Below, piece after piece: positions 1-6,771 of a stretch of 19,833 bases of DNA; position 1 is the first letter of the stretch, and each line of letters starts with the position of its first letter. The notes under the pieces were generated by a model, which was not told where the DNA came from, did no database searches, and saw only the letters and a list, made by a program, of their open reading frames with translations. The position numbers were made by a program, and so were the translations under genes. This stretch comes from Spirochaetaceae bacterium (GTDB lineage Bacteria > Spirochaetota > Spirochaetia > Treponematales > Breznakiellaceae). The DNA lies in contig JAIRPU010000156.1 in the NCBI GenBank assembly GCA_031256815.1, forward strand, positions 1 to 19,833, read 5' to 3'.

Positions 1-1
1 T

Positions 2-76
2 ATAGAAGGAACGAGCCCCGGATACAAATATGCGAGTGAAATGGCCGGCTGCGCCCCCGCATTCGCTGTAAAGTAA
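2..76 (+). CDS. C-terminal tail of an unidentified protein (5' end outside window)
   Basis: The frame starting at base 2 is open from the window edge to a TAA at 74-76 and encodes about 24 residues ending in EMAGCAPAFAVK. A strong rho-independent terminator follows about 30 bases later, which supports this being the true end of a + strand transcription unit. The fragment is too short for me to assign a family. A chance open frame remains possible. Confidence 0.4.
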   Translation: MEGTSPGYKYASEMAGCAPAFAVK

Positions 77-107
77 GCGCCGGTTTCTACCAAAACTTAA
101 TGCAAAC

Positions 108-137
108 AGGAGGCCAAACGGCCTCTTGTTTTTTTTT
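108..137 (+). terminator. Rho-independent terminator of the upstream gene
   Basis: An 8-bp stem pairs 108-115 with 120-127 (one G-T pair, loop AAAC at 116-119), followed by G and nine T residues at 129-137. This is the classical intrinsic terminator form on the + strand, placed about 30 bases after the TAA at 74-76. Confidence 0.85.
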
Positions 138-148
138 CGCGCGGGGAA

Positions 149-420
149 AACGCGCTGTCTGCGCGTTGCCCCCTGCGGCCTGCGCGAAGCGCAGGCCGCG
201 GGGGCGGGCGATAAGGCCGCGCGTAGCGCGGCACGGTCGCAGAGGCGCGGCCGCCGCAGGCGGCACCACCGGCAGCCTGCGAAACCGCAACGCGGTTTCG
301 CAGGACGTTCTCCAAACCGCGCCACGCCGCAGGCGTGGCGCGCACAACAGGTCGTGGCGCAGCCGCAAGGTGTGGCGCGACACCGGCTGCCCACAAAAAC
401 GCATAGCGTTTTTGTGGGCA
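149..420. repeat. Cluster of near-contiguous perfect hairpins, mostly with 3-nt loops
   Basis: This gene-free stretch is almost entirely palindromic. Hairpins read base by base: 149-155/161-167 (7 bp, 5-nt loop); 170-185/189-204 (16 bp with one T-G pair, loop GAA); 216-222/226-232 (7 bp, loop GTA); 250-255/259-264 (6 bp, loop GCA); 276-288/292-304 (13 bp, loop AAC); 318-328/332-342 (11 bp, loop GCA); a nested 360-364/385-389 plus 369-373/380-384; and 388-402/406-420 (15 bp, loop ATA). The arms are unrelated in sequence, so this is not a dispersed repeat copied several times. Every 3-nt loop is closed by C-G, and four are GNA triloops, a class known to make unusually stable DNA mini-hairpins. 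Long overlapping frames here are by-products of the GC-rich palindromes. From 421 to 507 I see only a weak GC hairpin near 433-450 followed by seven T. Confidence 0.85.
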
Positions 421-507
421 TATCGAGGCAATGCCGCTTTGCGCGCGGGCTTTTTTTACGGCGCGCCGCCATTTATGGCTGCCACCGGCTGGCCGAAACG
501 CGCAGAA

Positions 508-536
508 TTGACACTAAATTGTTTTGGCGCTATTCT
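508..536 (+). promoter_or_regulatory. Sigma-70-type promoter for the flavodoxin-family gene
   Basis: A perfect -35 TTGACA (508-513), a 17-bp spacer and a -10 TATTCT (531-536) predict a start near 543. That leaves a leader of about 16 nt containing the ribosome binding site AAAGGGG (547-553), 5 nt before the ATG at 559. The promoter lies just downstream of the hairpin cluster. Confidence 0.7.
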
Positions 537-558
537 TTTAAAACTTAAAGGGGTTTTT

Positions 559-1179
559 ATGAATGTTATTGCATTTAATGGCAGTCCTCACAAAGATGGA
601 GTAATAAACACAAGCTTGGAACTTATTGCAGAAGAGCTGCGCGGCGCAGGCATTGATGTGGAAATTGCCCAAATTGGCGGAGAATCTATACAGGGCTGTA
701 CTGGATGCGGCGCTTGTAGAGGAAAGGGGATTTGCCGCATAGACAATGATTGTGTTAATGACTATCGCAAAAAAATAAATTCATCGGATGGAATCGTGCT
801 TGGTTCTCCGGTTTATTATGGCGGAATTGCCGGTACTTTTAAAAGCTTTTTAGACAGGCTTTTTTACCCGGGGCAAAATCTTTTTTGGAAGGCGGGCGCT
901 TCAGTTGCTTCCTGCCGCAGAACCGGAACTATGGCTACATTTCAGCAATTAAACAATTATCTTACCCTTGCCGGAATTGTTATTACGCCTACTGTCTATT
1001 GGAATGTAATTCATGGAAATAACAAAACGGAAGCGGCGGAAGATGCGGAAGGGGTTTATACAATGCGCGCGGTCGGCAAAAATATGGCATGGCTTATAAA
1101 AGCGCTTAACGCGGCAAAACAAACGTCAACGCCGCCCGAACTTGGGCCTAAAGTCCGTACAAACTTTATTAGAATCTGA
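559..1179 (+). CDS. Flavodoxin-family / NADPH-dependent FMN reductase-like protein
   Basis: This 206-residue cytosolic protein belongs to the FMN-binding flavodoxin-like fold family. The N-terminal NGSPHKDGVINTSL (7-20) is the FMN phosphate-binding loop after the first beta strand. A cysteine-rich stretch CTGCGACRGKGIC (47-59, plus C65) resembles iron-sulfur flavoproteins and related quinone or azo reductases, and LGSPVYYGGIAG (81-92) is the second flavin-contacting loop. Known members transfer electrons from NAD(P)H or ferredoxin to quinones, nitro compounds or metals; the substrate here cannot be read from sequence. I chose ATG 559 because AAAGGGG sits 5 nt upstream and homology begins there. 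The same frame stays open back to 100, but that part is hairpin DNA and lies upstream of the promoter. No terminator follows; the repeat array starts at the stop codon. Confidence 0.85.
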   Translation: MNVIAFNGSPHKDGVINTSLELIAEELRGAGIDVEIAQIGGESIQGCTGCGACRGKGICRIDNDCVNDYRKKINSSDGIVLGSPVYYGGIAGTFKSFLDRLFYPGQNLFWKAGASVASCRRTGTMATFQQLNNYLTLAGIVITPTVYWNVIHGNNKTEAAEDAEGVYTMRAVGKNMAWLIKALNAAKQTSTPPELGPKVRTNFIRI

Positions 1180-1354
1180 GCCTTTAGTTTGCCGGAGTTT
1201 GCCGGAGTTTGCCTTTAGTTTGCCTTTAGTTTGCCTTTAGTTTGCCGGAGTTTGCCGGAGTTTGCCGGAGTTTGCCTTTAGTTTGCCGGAGTTTGCCGGA
1301 GTTTGCCGGAGTTTGCCGGAGTTTACCGGAGTTTACCGGAGTTTACCGGAGTTT
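1180..1354. repeat. Tandem array of 17 short 10/11-nt units
   Basis: Three unit types occur: A = GCCTTTAGTTT (11 nt), B = GCCGGAGTTT (10 nt), C = ACCGGAGTTT (10 nt). The order is A B B A A A B B B A B B B B C C C, 175 bases in all, beginning at the base after the flavodoxin-gene stop codon. Unit length is close to one turn of B-DNA, so the TTT tract recurs on nearly the same helical face. Clustering of unit types indicates growth by slippage or unequal exchange. There are no spacers, so it is not CRISPR. The rest of the gap (1355-1445) shows nothing recognisable. Confidence 0.95.
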
Positions 1355-1445
1355 GCCGCCGGCCACGCTTTTGTCGGCTTCCCCACACAAAACTGCCGTT
1401 TGCTTGCAGACAACCTGGCCTCTAGCCGGTATTTGCTTTGCGCTT

Positions 1446-1451
1446 TATAAT
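1446..1451 (+). promoter_or_regulatory. Possible -10 element giving a leaderless atpC transcript
   Basis: TATAAT at 1446-1451 ends 8 bases before the ATG at 1460, so transcription would begin within about 2 nt of the start codon. No ribosome binding site precedes that ATG, and an in-frame TAA-TAA lies immediately upstream, which fixes the start. No good -35 is visible at 17 bp. A leaderless mRNA is therefore a suggestion only. Confidence 0.35.
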
Positions 1452-1459
1452 AATTTCAA

Positions 1460-1891
1460 ATGGCTGCAGAATACAGGCTTGAAATTTTTACTCCATATCG
1501 CTTATTTTTTCGCGCCGATGTAGAGGCCATCGTTGTTAAACTTGCCGATGGCGAAGTTGGAATTTATGCGGGACACAGCCGTTTTACAGCGCCTGTTAGA
1601 ACCTGCGCCTTGCGTATAAAACCTATTCCCACAAAAGAATTCAGTGGTGAATGGAAACCTGCGTTTGTTACAAACGGCATTATTGAAGTAAAGCGGCATA
1701 AAGTAGTTCTCCTCTGCGATGCGGCGGAATGGCCGGAAGAAATCGACATGGAACGCGCGCTGGCGTCAAAAAAATCAGCGGAATCTACTTTGGCAAACAG
1801 CGCATTCAAATTTGAACACATTGCCGCCAAAGAAAAACTTATACGCGCACAGACCAGGCTTTCTATTGTTGATTATAAAGAGCAAATCTAA
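1460..1891 (+). CDS. atpC: F-type ATP synthase epsilon subunit-like protein
   Basis: The 143-residue protein has the epsilon-subunit pattern: EIFTPYRLFFRADVEAIVVK (8-27), the beta-sandwich hallmark DGEVGIYAGHS (30-40), NGIIEVKRHKVVLLCDAAEW (72-91), EEIDMERA (93-100) and a C-terminal helical hairpin with LIRAQTRLSIV (127-137). In F1Fo enzymes this subunit couples the central stalk to the catalytic head and can inhibit ATP hydrolysis. Length is normal. No other F-type subunit gene lies nearby, whereas a V-type-like subunit is present at 18153, and many spirochaetes rely on V-type enzymes; so either an F-type operon lies elsewhere or this is an orphan with another job. It is preceded by repeats, not by atpD, and converges on a tRNA gene 10 nt downstream. 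Confidence 0.75.
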   Translation: MAAEYRLEIFTPYRLFFRADVEAIVVKLADGEVGIYAGHSRFTAPVRTCALRIKPIPTKEFSGEWKPAFVTNGIIEVKRHKVVLLCDAAEWPEEIDMERALASKKSAESTLANSAFKFEHIAAKEKLIRAQTRLSIVDYKEQI

Positions 1892-1901
1892 AAACTGAAT
1901 T

Positions 1902-1983
1902 TGCGGCGAAGAAGACTTGAACTTCCATGCCTCTCGGCACCAGCACCTCAAGCTGGCGTGTCTACCGGTTCCACCATCGCCGC
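1902..1983 (-). tRNA. tRNA-Leu (anticodon GAG)
   Basis: Read on the minus strand, the acceptor GCGGCGA pairs with TCGCCGC. The anticodon stem CCAGC/GCTGG encloses the loop TTGAGGT with anticodon GAG (reads CUC/CUU). A long variable arm, typical of class II tRNAs, is followed by a T arm with TTCAAGT. The discriminator base is A, as expected for leucine. The 3' CCA is not encoded and must be added by nucleotidyltransferase. Confidence 0.92.
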
Positions 1984-1992
1984 ATTTATTTT

Positions 1993-2021
1993 ATTCTATG
2001 TTTCAAAATAATTTTTGTCAA
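1993..2021 (-). promoter_or_regulatory. Sigma-70-type promoter for tRNA-Leu
   Basis: On the minus strand a perfect TTGACA (2021-2016), a 17-bp spacer and TAGAAT (1998-1993) predict initiation near 1986, a few bases before the tRNA 5' end at 1983. A second TTGACAAAA motif lies 22 bp further upstream without a matching -10. From here to 2142 I see no convincing promoter or ribosome binding site for tsaB, only AT-rich repeats of TAGAATAA. Confidence 0.75.
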
Positions 2022-2142
2022 CAGCGATGTAACTGTTTTGTCAAACGTAATTGTAATGCCGCCTGATAACATAAATTGCCGGAGATTATGCCGCGGCGCT
2101 GTTATAAATCTTAAAATAGAATAATAATAGAATAAATCAACA

Positions 2143-2895
2143 ATGAATATTTTAACTATAGATACATCGGCCGAATTTGTTTCTGTGGCGCTTTCCACAG
2201 GCGGTAAAATTTATTTTATGGAAAAAGAATCAAAAGCTTCTCATTTAGAACTGCTTTTTGACATTATAGAACAGGTCTTTTTGCCTTCTGGAATTGAGCG
2301 GGAAGCGCTTAACGCAGTTGGGGTTATGCGCGGGCCAGGTTCATGGACAGGCCTTAGAATTGGGTATTCAGCCGCTAAAGCGCTTTGCTTTGCGCTTAAC
2401 GCAAATTTGGTTTGTGTGCCTGCCCTGGACTGCGCCGCGCTGCCCTGCGCCGGTTTTGAGGGGCCTGTTATAAGCGCTTTTGACGCAAAACAGCAGCGTT
2501 TTTTTTGCGCTGTTTTTTCCGCGGGTAAACGGCAAACCGGCGTCCTTGATGTTACGGCGCAGCAAATAGCGGCGCTTTTTACGGATAGCGCGCAGCTATC
2601 AGCTTTTTCAAAAATCCTGATTACAGGGAATGGCGCGGCGCTGCTTGCGGAAAAACTTACCTCGCTTATGCCGGATAAAACTTTAATTCTTGACCAGAAT
2701 TTCAGGCAGGGCAGGGCGGGCGAAATGTTAAATTTTATCGGGCAAAATCCAGAATTACTAAACGAAACAGATTCGGGGCTGCTCTATATTAGAGCAAGCG
2801 AAGCCGAACAGACGGCGGCGCAAAAGGGCGTCCGGTTTTGCCGGAACGCTCCAGATATTTGCGGTACAGGACTTGCGCCTCTTAAAAAGGTTTAA
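2143..2895 (+). CDS. tsaB: tRNA threonylcarbamoyladenosine biosynthesis protein TsaB
   Basis: TsaB is the non-catalytic partner of TsaD in the bacterial complex that installs threonylcarbamoyl on A37 of ANN-decoding tRNAs. The 250-residue protein begins with the ASKHA ATPase-fold strand MNILTIDTSAEFVSVAL, has the HLELLFDIIEQV helix (34-45), and carries the family signature GPGSWTGLRIG (64-74, usually GPGSFTGLRIG). Length is typical. ATG 2143 matches the conserved N-terminus although no clear ribosome binding site precedes it. It is the first gene of a + strand cluster; the next start lies 3 nt after its stop, so it is probably co-transcribed with the tetrapyrrole genes, a linkage with no obvious functional meaning. 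Confidence 0.9.
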   Translation: MNILTIDTSAEFVSVALSTGGKIYFMEKESKASHLELLFDIIEQVFLPSGIEREALNAVGVMRGPGSWTGLRIGYSAAKALCFALNANLVCVPALDCAALPCAGFEGPVISAFDAKQQRFFCAVFSAGKRQTGVLDVTAQQIAALFTDSAQLSAFSKILITGNGAALLAEKLTSLMPDKTLILDQNFRQGRAGEMLNFIGQNPELLNETDSGLLYIRASEAEQTAAQKGVRFCRNAPDICGTGLAPLKKV

Positions 2896-2898
2896 GAA

Positions 2899-4359
2899 TT
2901 GCGCTTTTGTTTTAATCCGTCAAAAAACCGGATTATTCTGCCGCCGGCAGCCGCAATGCTTTTATGCGTAATTTGCTGGAGTACAAGCGGCCTTTTTATA
3001 AAACTCATAGACTGGCATCCAATGGTAATTTCATGCGCGCGCAGCGCGGTTGCCTCTGTATTTATGGTGTTGATAAGCGGCAGGACTATGTTCAGCGTAA
3101 TTAACTCTGCCGGAGTAAAGTTTTCGGCAGGCAGGATATTTTTTACGGCGGCTTTTTTTTCTGCGGCGGCAAAGATACTCTACGTTAGCGCAAATAAATT
3201 AACTACGCCGGAAAACGCTATCTTTTTACAACATTCCGCTCCGGTATGGACAGCGCTTGCAAGCGGAATATTCATTGGCGAAAAGCCTGGTGTTAAGCAT
3301 TGGATTTCTACGGCGCTTGTTATTGTTGGAACATCGGTTTTTTTTGTTTCAAGCCTATCGTCCGGTCATATTGCCGGAGACACTATAGCGGTTCTTGCCG
3401 GATTTTGTTTTGCGTTAAGCATCATTTTTCTTCGCGCTCTTAAAAATTCGGTTCCGGCGCTTGCCTTGTTTTTTTCTCACCTTATTTCTGTTACGGCAGG
3501 ACTGCCTTTTTTGTTCATTTATCCGGCAGCGATAACAACTGTAAGTTTGTTTGCGGTTTTGTTCCTGGGAATAGTGCAAATAGGCGCGGCCTCTCTTTTA
3601 TACGCTTATGCGATAAAACATATCAGCGCTGTAAACGCGGCGCTGATAAGCCAACTAGAGCCTGTTCTAAATCCGATATGGATAATTTTATTTACATCTC
3701 AAATACCGCCGTTCTTGCCGCTTGCAGGAGGCGCAATAATTATTTTTGCTGTAACGCTTTCCTGTTTGGATATAAAGCTTCTTTTCGCGCGGCGGTTTTT
3801 CGGCGCTATGGCAGCGCCCGTTAAAACGAAAGAAAATGTCAATTTTTATAATGACAATGCTGAAAAACAGACTGCAATGCCCTTCCCATTATTTGTGCCT
3901 TTATCCGGCAAACTGGCGCTTGTTATTGGCGGCGGTAAAATAGCGCTGCGCCGTGTTAAAACACTGCTTAAATTTGGATGTAAAATAGATATTATTGCAA
4001 AGAGTTTTACAAAAGGTTTAAAAATACTTATCAAAATTCATCCTGAACTTATTAGTGCGCAAAAACGATGTTTTAAAACCGGCGATTGCGTCCAAAAAAG
4101 TCCGTTTTTTGTAATTACGGCGACTAATTGCCGTGCGGTAAACAAAGCGGTGTTTGAAGAATGTAAGGCGGCTGGAATTCTTGTTTCGGTTGCGGACAGC
4201 GTTTATGAATCGAGCTTCTACTTTCCCGCTGTTGCTATGCATGATACTATAGTAGCCGGAATTAGTTCGGGCGGACGCGACCACAGAGCTGTAAGCGCCG
4301 CGGCCAGCCGGCTGCGAAAGGTATTTAATAACGATGAATATAAAAATAGGAACACGTGA
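2899..4359 (+). CDS. EamA/DMT-family transporter fused to precorrin-2 dehydrogenase (siroheme synthase N-domain)
   Basis: One uninterrupted 486-codon frame joins two families. Residues about 15-300 form about ten hydrophobic segments in two EamA-type halves, starting with MLLCVICWSTSGLFIKL and including VNAALISQLEPVLNPIW, as in drug/metabolite transporters. Residues about 335-480 match the CysG-N/Met8 NAD-dependent precorrin-2 dehydrogenase/ferrochelatase: GGGKIALRR (344-352, Rossmann loop), ITATNCRAVN, a conserved Asp in VAD (D433, position of the catalytic Asp in the family) and GISSGG (454-459). The likely start is TTG 2899, with AAAAAGG eight bases upstream; the ATG at codon 20 is an alternative. 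No ribosome binding site precedes the internal ATG 3877 that could release the enzyme part separately. The 3' end overlaps the HemC fusion gene by 26 bases. The transported compound is unknown; a tetrapyrrole or cobalt/iron-related role is only inferred from the fusion. Confidence 0.85.
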   Translation: MRFCFNPSKNRIILPPAAAMLLCVICWSTSGLFIKLIDWHPMVISCARSAVASVFMVLISGRTMFSVINSAGVKFSAGRIFFTAAFFSAAAKILYVSANKLTTPENAIFLQHSAPVWTALASGIFIGEKPGVKHWISTALVIVGTSVFFVSSLSSGHIAGDTIAVLAGFCFALSIIFLRALKNSVPALALFFSHLISVTAGLPFLFIYPAAITTVSLFAVLFLGIVQIGAASLLYAYAIKHISAVNAALISQLEPVLNPIWIILFTSQIPPFLPLAGGAIIIFAVTLSCLDIKLLFARRFFGAMAAPVKTKENVNFYNDNAEKQTAMPFPLFVPLSGKLALVIGGGKIALRRVKTLLKFGCKIDIIAKSFTKGLKILIKIHPELISAQKRCFKTGDCVQKSPFFVITATNCRAVNKAVFEECKAAGILVSVADSVYESSFYFPAVAMHDTIVAGISSGGRDHRAVSAAASRLRKVFNNDEYKNRNT

Positions 4360-6769
4360 TAGCGCGCTTGCGCTTGTGCAGGCAAAAATTGCCGTCTGCG
4401 CTTTACAAAAAGTTTTTGACGGAATTAAAACGGAGATTATTCCGTTAAAAACCAAAGGAGACATATTAAAAGCGCTTCCTTTGGACTATGCCGGCGCAAA
4501 GAAACTTTGGACGGAGGAGCTTGACTCGGCACTGCTTGAAGGACGGCTTGATATGGCTGTTCACAGTCTTAAAGACATTCCGGCCTTTCTGCCCTCCGGT
4601 CTTGTTATATCCGCGTATTTTGACGGTGAAGACCCAAGAGACGCGCTTGTCCTGCCAAAAGGGTTTGATTTTTGCAAAAACGCGCCTGCACAAAACGGTA
4701 AACCTGTTGGCTGCTCCTCAAAGCGGCGCGCTACGCAGCTTGAGTCGTTATATCCGGGAGTCCGCTGCGCGCTTGTTCGCGGGAATGTACCCACAAGGCT
4801 TGAGCGTTTGGATGAAGGAGAATACAGCGCTCTGGTACTGGCGGTAGCGGGGCTCTCCAGACTTGGTTTAAAACAACGCGCAAGCCGTATCTTCGAGGTA
4901 AACGAGATGCTGCCCGCAGCAGGGCAGGGGATTCTTGCCATTGTAACACGCGAACAGGGCGAAGCGGCGGAAATGGCCCGCGCAATAAACAACGATGTTC
5001 TTTGCCGCCGCGCTATGGCAGAAAGGGCGTTTATACGCGCTCTGGACGGCGGCTGCGGGCTTCCCGTAGCCGCGTACGCAAAAGAAGATGAAACCGGCGT
5101 TATGCTGCTTGAAGGCGGGTTTTGTAAGCGCGGCGAAACAAAAATGATAACCGCTTCGCTGCGGGGCGCTCCTTCTGAGCATTTGGGAACAAGGCTTGCC
5201 GCCCGCTTGCTTTGCGAAGCGGCAAAGCAAGCGGGCGGACTTGGCTGCGTTGTCCTGGTTGGCGCGGGGCCGGGAGATGCCGGATTATTGACGATTCGCG
5301 CAAAAGAAGCGCTCTTTCAAGCGGATGCGGTTGTTTTTGACAGGCTTGTTGGAGCAGGCGTACTTGCGCAAATCCCATGCAGCGCCCAAAAAATTGCCGC
5401 AGGTAAAGAAAAAGGCCGTCATACCATGCCTCAGCAGGAAATAAATATGCTTTTGATAAAGCTTGCCTCTGAAGGCAAGCGTGTTGTAAGGCTTAAAGGC
5501 GGCGACCCGTTTTTATTGGGACGCGGCAGTGAAGAAGCGCTTGCCTGTGCGGACGCAGGAGTGCCATTTGAGCTAATTAGCGGCGTACCTTCGGTGATTG
5601 CGGTAAGCGCAGCCGCCGGAATTCCAGTTACGCATCGCGGAATTTCATCAAGGGTTCATATAGTTGCCGCGCATGGCGAAGGGGCGCAGAGCATAGATTA
5701 CAAACTGCTTGCAGGTCAATGCGCCGCCGGAGATACACTCATTTTTCTTATGGGCGCTTACAAACTGGAACAAATTGCGGAAAAATTGATTTTGGCCGGA
5801 CTTTCGGAAAAAACTCCTGCTGCGTTTATAAGCAACGGTACCACGGCTAAACAGACGGTAAAAAAAGGAACGCTTTCTTCGTTTAAAACCCCTGCGGCTT
5901 CTCCGGCGCTGTTTATAGCCGGTGGCGTTTGTTCAATTTCAGACGCGCTTGAAAGCGCAAAAAAGCCGCTTTGTGGAATACGGGTCGCGGTAACAAGGCC
6001 GCGCGGCGGCGAAAACCGTCTTGCAAAGCTTTTAGACAAAGAAGGCGCGGAAGTTATAGAAATTCCAACGATAAGAATCTTGGCGCGTAAAGAAACACCG
6101 GATTTAAAAGCGCTGTTAAACAAAAAATTAGACAGGCACTGGTTTGCGTTTACCAGCTCGCATGGAGTAGATGTGTTTTTTGAAAAACTTGCTGAATATA
6201 AAGTTGATATTCGCGCTCTGGCGCTGTGCCGTTTTGCCGCGGCGTCAAGTTCTACAGAAGCGGCGCTTTGCGCGCGCGGTATTATTGCAGACCTTGTTCC
6301 ATACGAAGCTTCCGGAAAAGCGCTTGGAGAGCTGCTCGCAAAAAACGCCGCTAAAGACGAAACGGTAATTTTGCCGCGCTCATCAATTGGAGGAAGCGAA
6401 ATTACGGACGTTCTTTGCGCGGCAAAAATTGCTTATACCGACATTCCAATTTACGATACACTTTTAGAGACAGGCTACGAAAATCCGGTATTTCGCGCAC
6501 GGCTCTGCGACGGCATTGACTATGTTGCTTTTACCAGCCCCTCCGGTGTAGAAGGCTGGATAAAAATTTTTGTTGAACAGTCATGCCATTCTGTTCAACA
6601 GGCGGTGGAGACTGAGGCTGCTGCGGTAAATTTTGCATATACGGCGCTTTGCATTGGCGAGAGAACTGCCGCCTGTGCCCGTTCATATGGCATTAAAACC
6701 ATAACGCCGCTAAACACAACTATAGAAGGCATGATAGAATTGTTAAAACAACATTGTTTAAAGGAGTAG
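4334..6769 (+). CDS. HemC-CobA-HemD triple fusion (hydroxymethylbilane synthase, uroporphyrinogen-III methyltransferase, uroporphyrinogen-III synthase)
   Basis: The 811-residue protein would take porphobilinogen to precorrin-2. HemC (1-300) has VHSLKD (76-81, with the catalytic Asp D81), SSKRRATQL, VRGNVPTRLERL and C241 in DGGCGLP, which anchors the dipyrromethane cofactor. CobA/SUMT (about 304-545) has VGAGPGDAGLLT, VVRLKGGDPFLLGRG and AAGIPVTHRG, using S-adenosylmethionine for C2/C7 methylation. HemD (about 548-811) has VAVTRPRGGENRLAKLL, FAFTSSHGV and FTSPSGVEGW and closes the ring III isomer. All three look full length. The order HemC-CobA-HemD puts the ring-closing enzyme last although it acts second. 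ATG 4334 overlaps the preceding gene; AAAGG lies 12 nt upstream. With the preceding NAD-dependent dehydrogenase the pathway continues to sirohydrochlorin/siroheme. hemA, hemL and hemB are not in the window. Confidence 0.92.
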   Translation: MNIKIGTRDSALALVQAKIAVCALQKVFDGIKTEIIPLKTKGDILKALPLDYAGAKKLWTEELDSALLEGRLDMAVHSLKDIPAFLPSGLVISAYFDGEDPRDALVLPKGFDFCKNAPAQNGKPVGCSSKRRATQLESLYPGVRCALVRGNVPTRLERLDEGEYSALVLAVAGLSRLGLKQRASRIFEVNEMLPAAGQGILAIVTREQGEAAEMARAINNDVLCRRAMAERAFIRALDGGCGLPVAAYAKEDETGVMLLEGGFCKRGETKMITASLRGAPSEHLGTRLAARLLCEAAKQAGGLGCVVLVGAGPGDAGLLTIRAKEALFQADAVVFDRLVGAGVLAQIPCSAQKIAAGKEKGRHTMPQQEINMLLIKLASEGKRVVRLKGGDPFLLGRGSEEALACADAGVPFELISGVPSVIAVSAAAGIPVTHRGISSRVHIVAAHGEGAQSIDYKLLAGQCAAGDTLIFLMGAYKLEQIAEKLILAGLSEKTPAAFISNGTTAKQTVKKGTLSSFKTPAASPALFIAGGVCSISDALESAKKPLCGIRVAVTRPRGGENRLAKLLDKEGAEVIEIPTIRILARKETPDLKALLNKKLDRHWFAFTSSHGVDVFFEKLAEYKVDIRALALCRFAAASSSTEAALCARGIIADLVPYEASGKALGELLAKNAAKDETVILPRSSIGGSEITDVLCAAKIAYTDIPIYDTLLETGYENPVFRARLCDGIDYVAFTSPSGVEGWIKIFVEQSCHSVQQAVETEAAAVNFAYTALCIGERTAACARSYGIKTITPLNTTIEGMIELLKQHCLKE
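5199..5238. repeat. Perfect 17-bp inverted repeat inside the HemC-CobA coding seam
   Basis: Bases 5199-5215 are exactly complementary to 5222-5238, with a 6-nt spacer GAAGCG. The repeat encodes about residues 289-302, the linker between the HemC and CobA domains. A shorter perfect hairpin (8 bp, 4-nt loop) lies at 5461-5480 in the CobA part. Both preserve the reading frame. Confidence 0.95.
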
Positions 6770-6771
6770 TA

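Noticed and set aside
149..420. Integron attC sites or a rho-independent terminator series
   Set aside because: No integrase, no attC core boxes and no T tracts after the stems; only 108-137 has terminator form.
100..558. Long + strand frame extending the flavodoxin gene upstream, and other overlapping frames
   Set aside because: They run through GC-rich palindromes and the promoter, encode Arg/Ala-rich low-complexity sequence, and the real ribosome binding site is just before 559.
1180..1354. CRISPR array
   Set aside because: Units are 10-11 nt with no spacers and no cas genes nearby.
1242..1523. Frames encoding repeated PEFAGVCRSL-type peptide
   Set aside because: Direct translation of the 10/11-nt array; no ribosome binding site, and the frames overlap atpC in another phase.
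2017..2142. Promoter for tsaB from TTGCCG/TATAAA and TAGAATAA repeats
   Set aside because: Spacing is 21 bp or no -35 exists; not convincing enough to annotate.
3846..5378. Several minus strand frames across the tetrapyrrole genes
   Set aside because: They are antisense to strongly supported genes, with no family motifs or ribosome binding sites.
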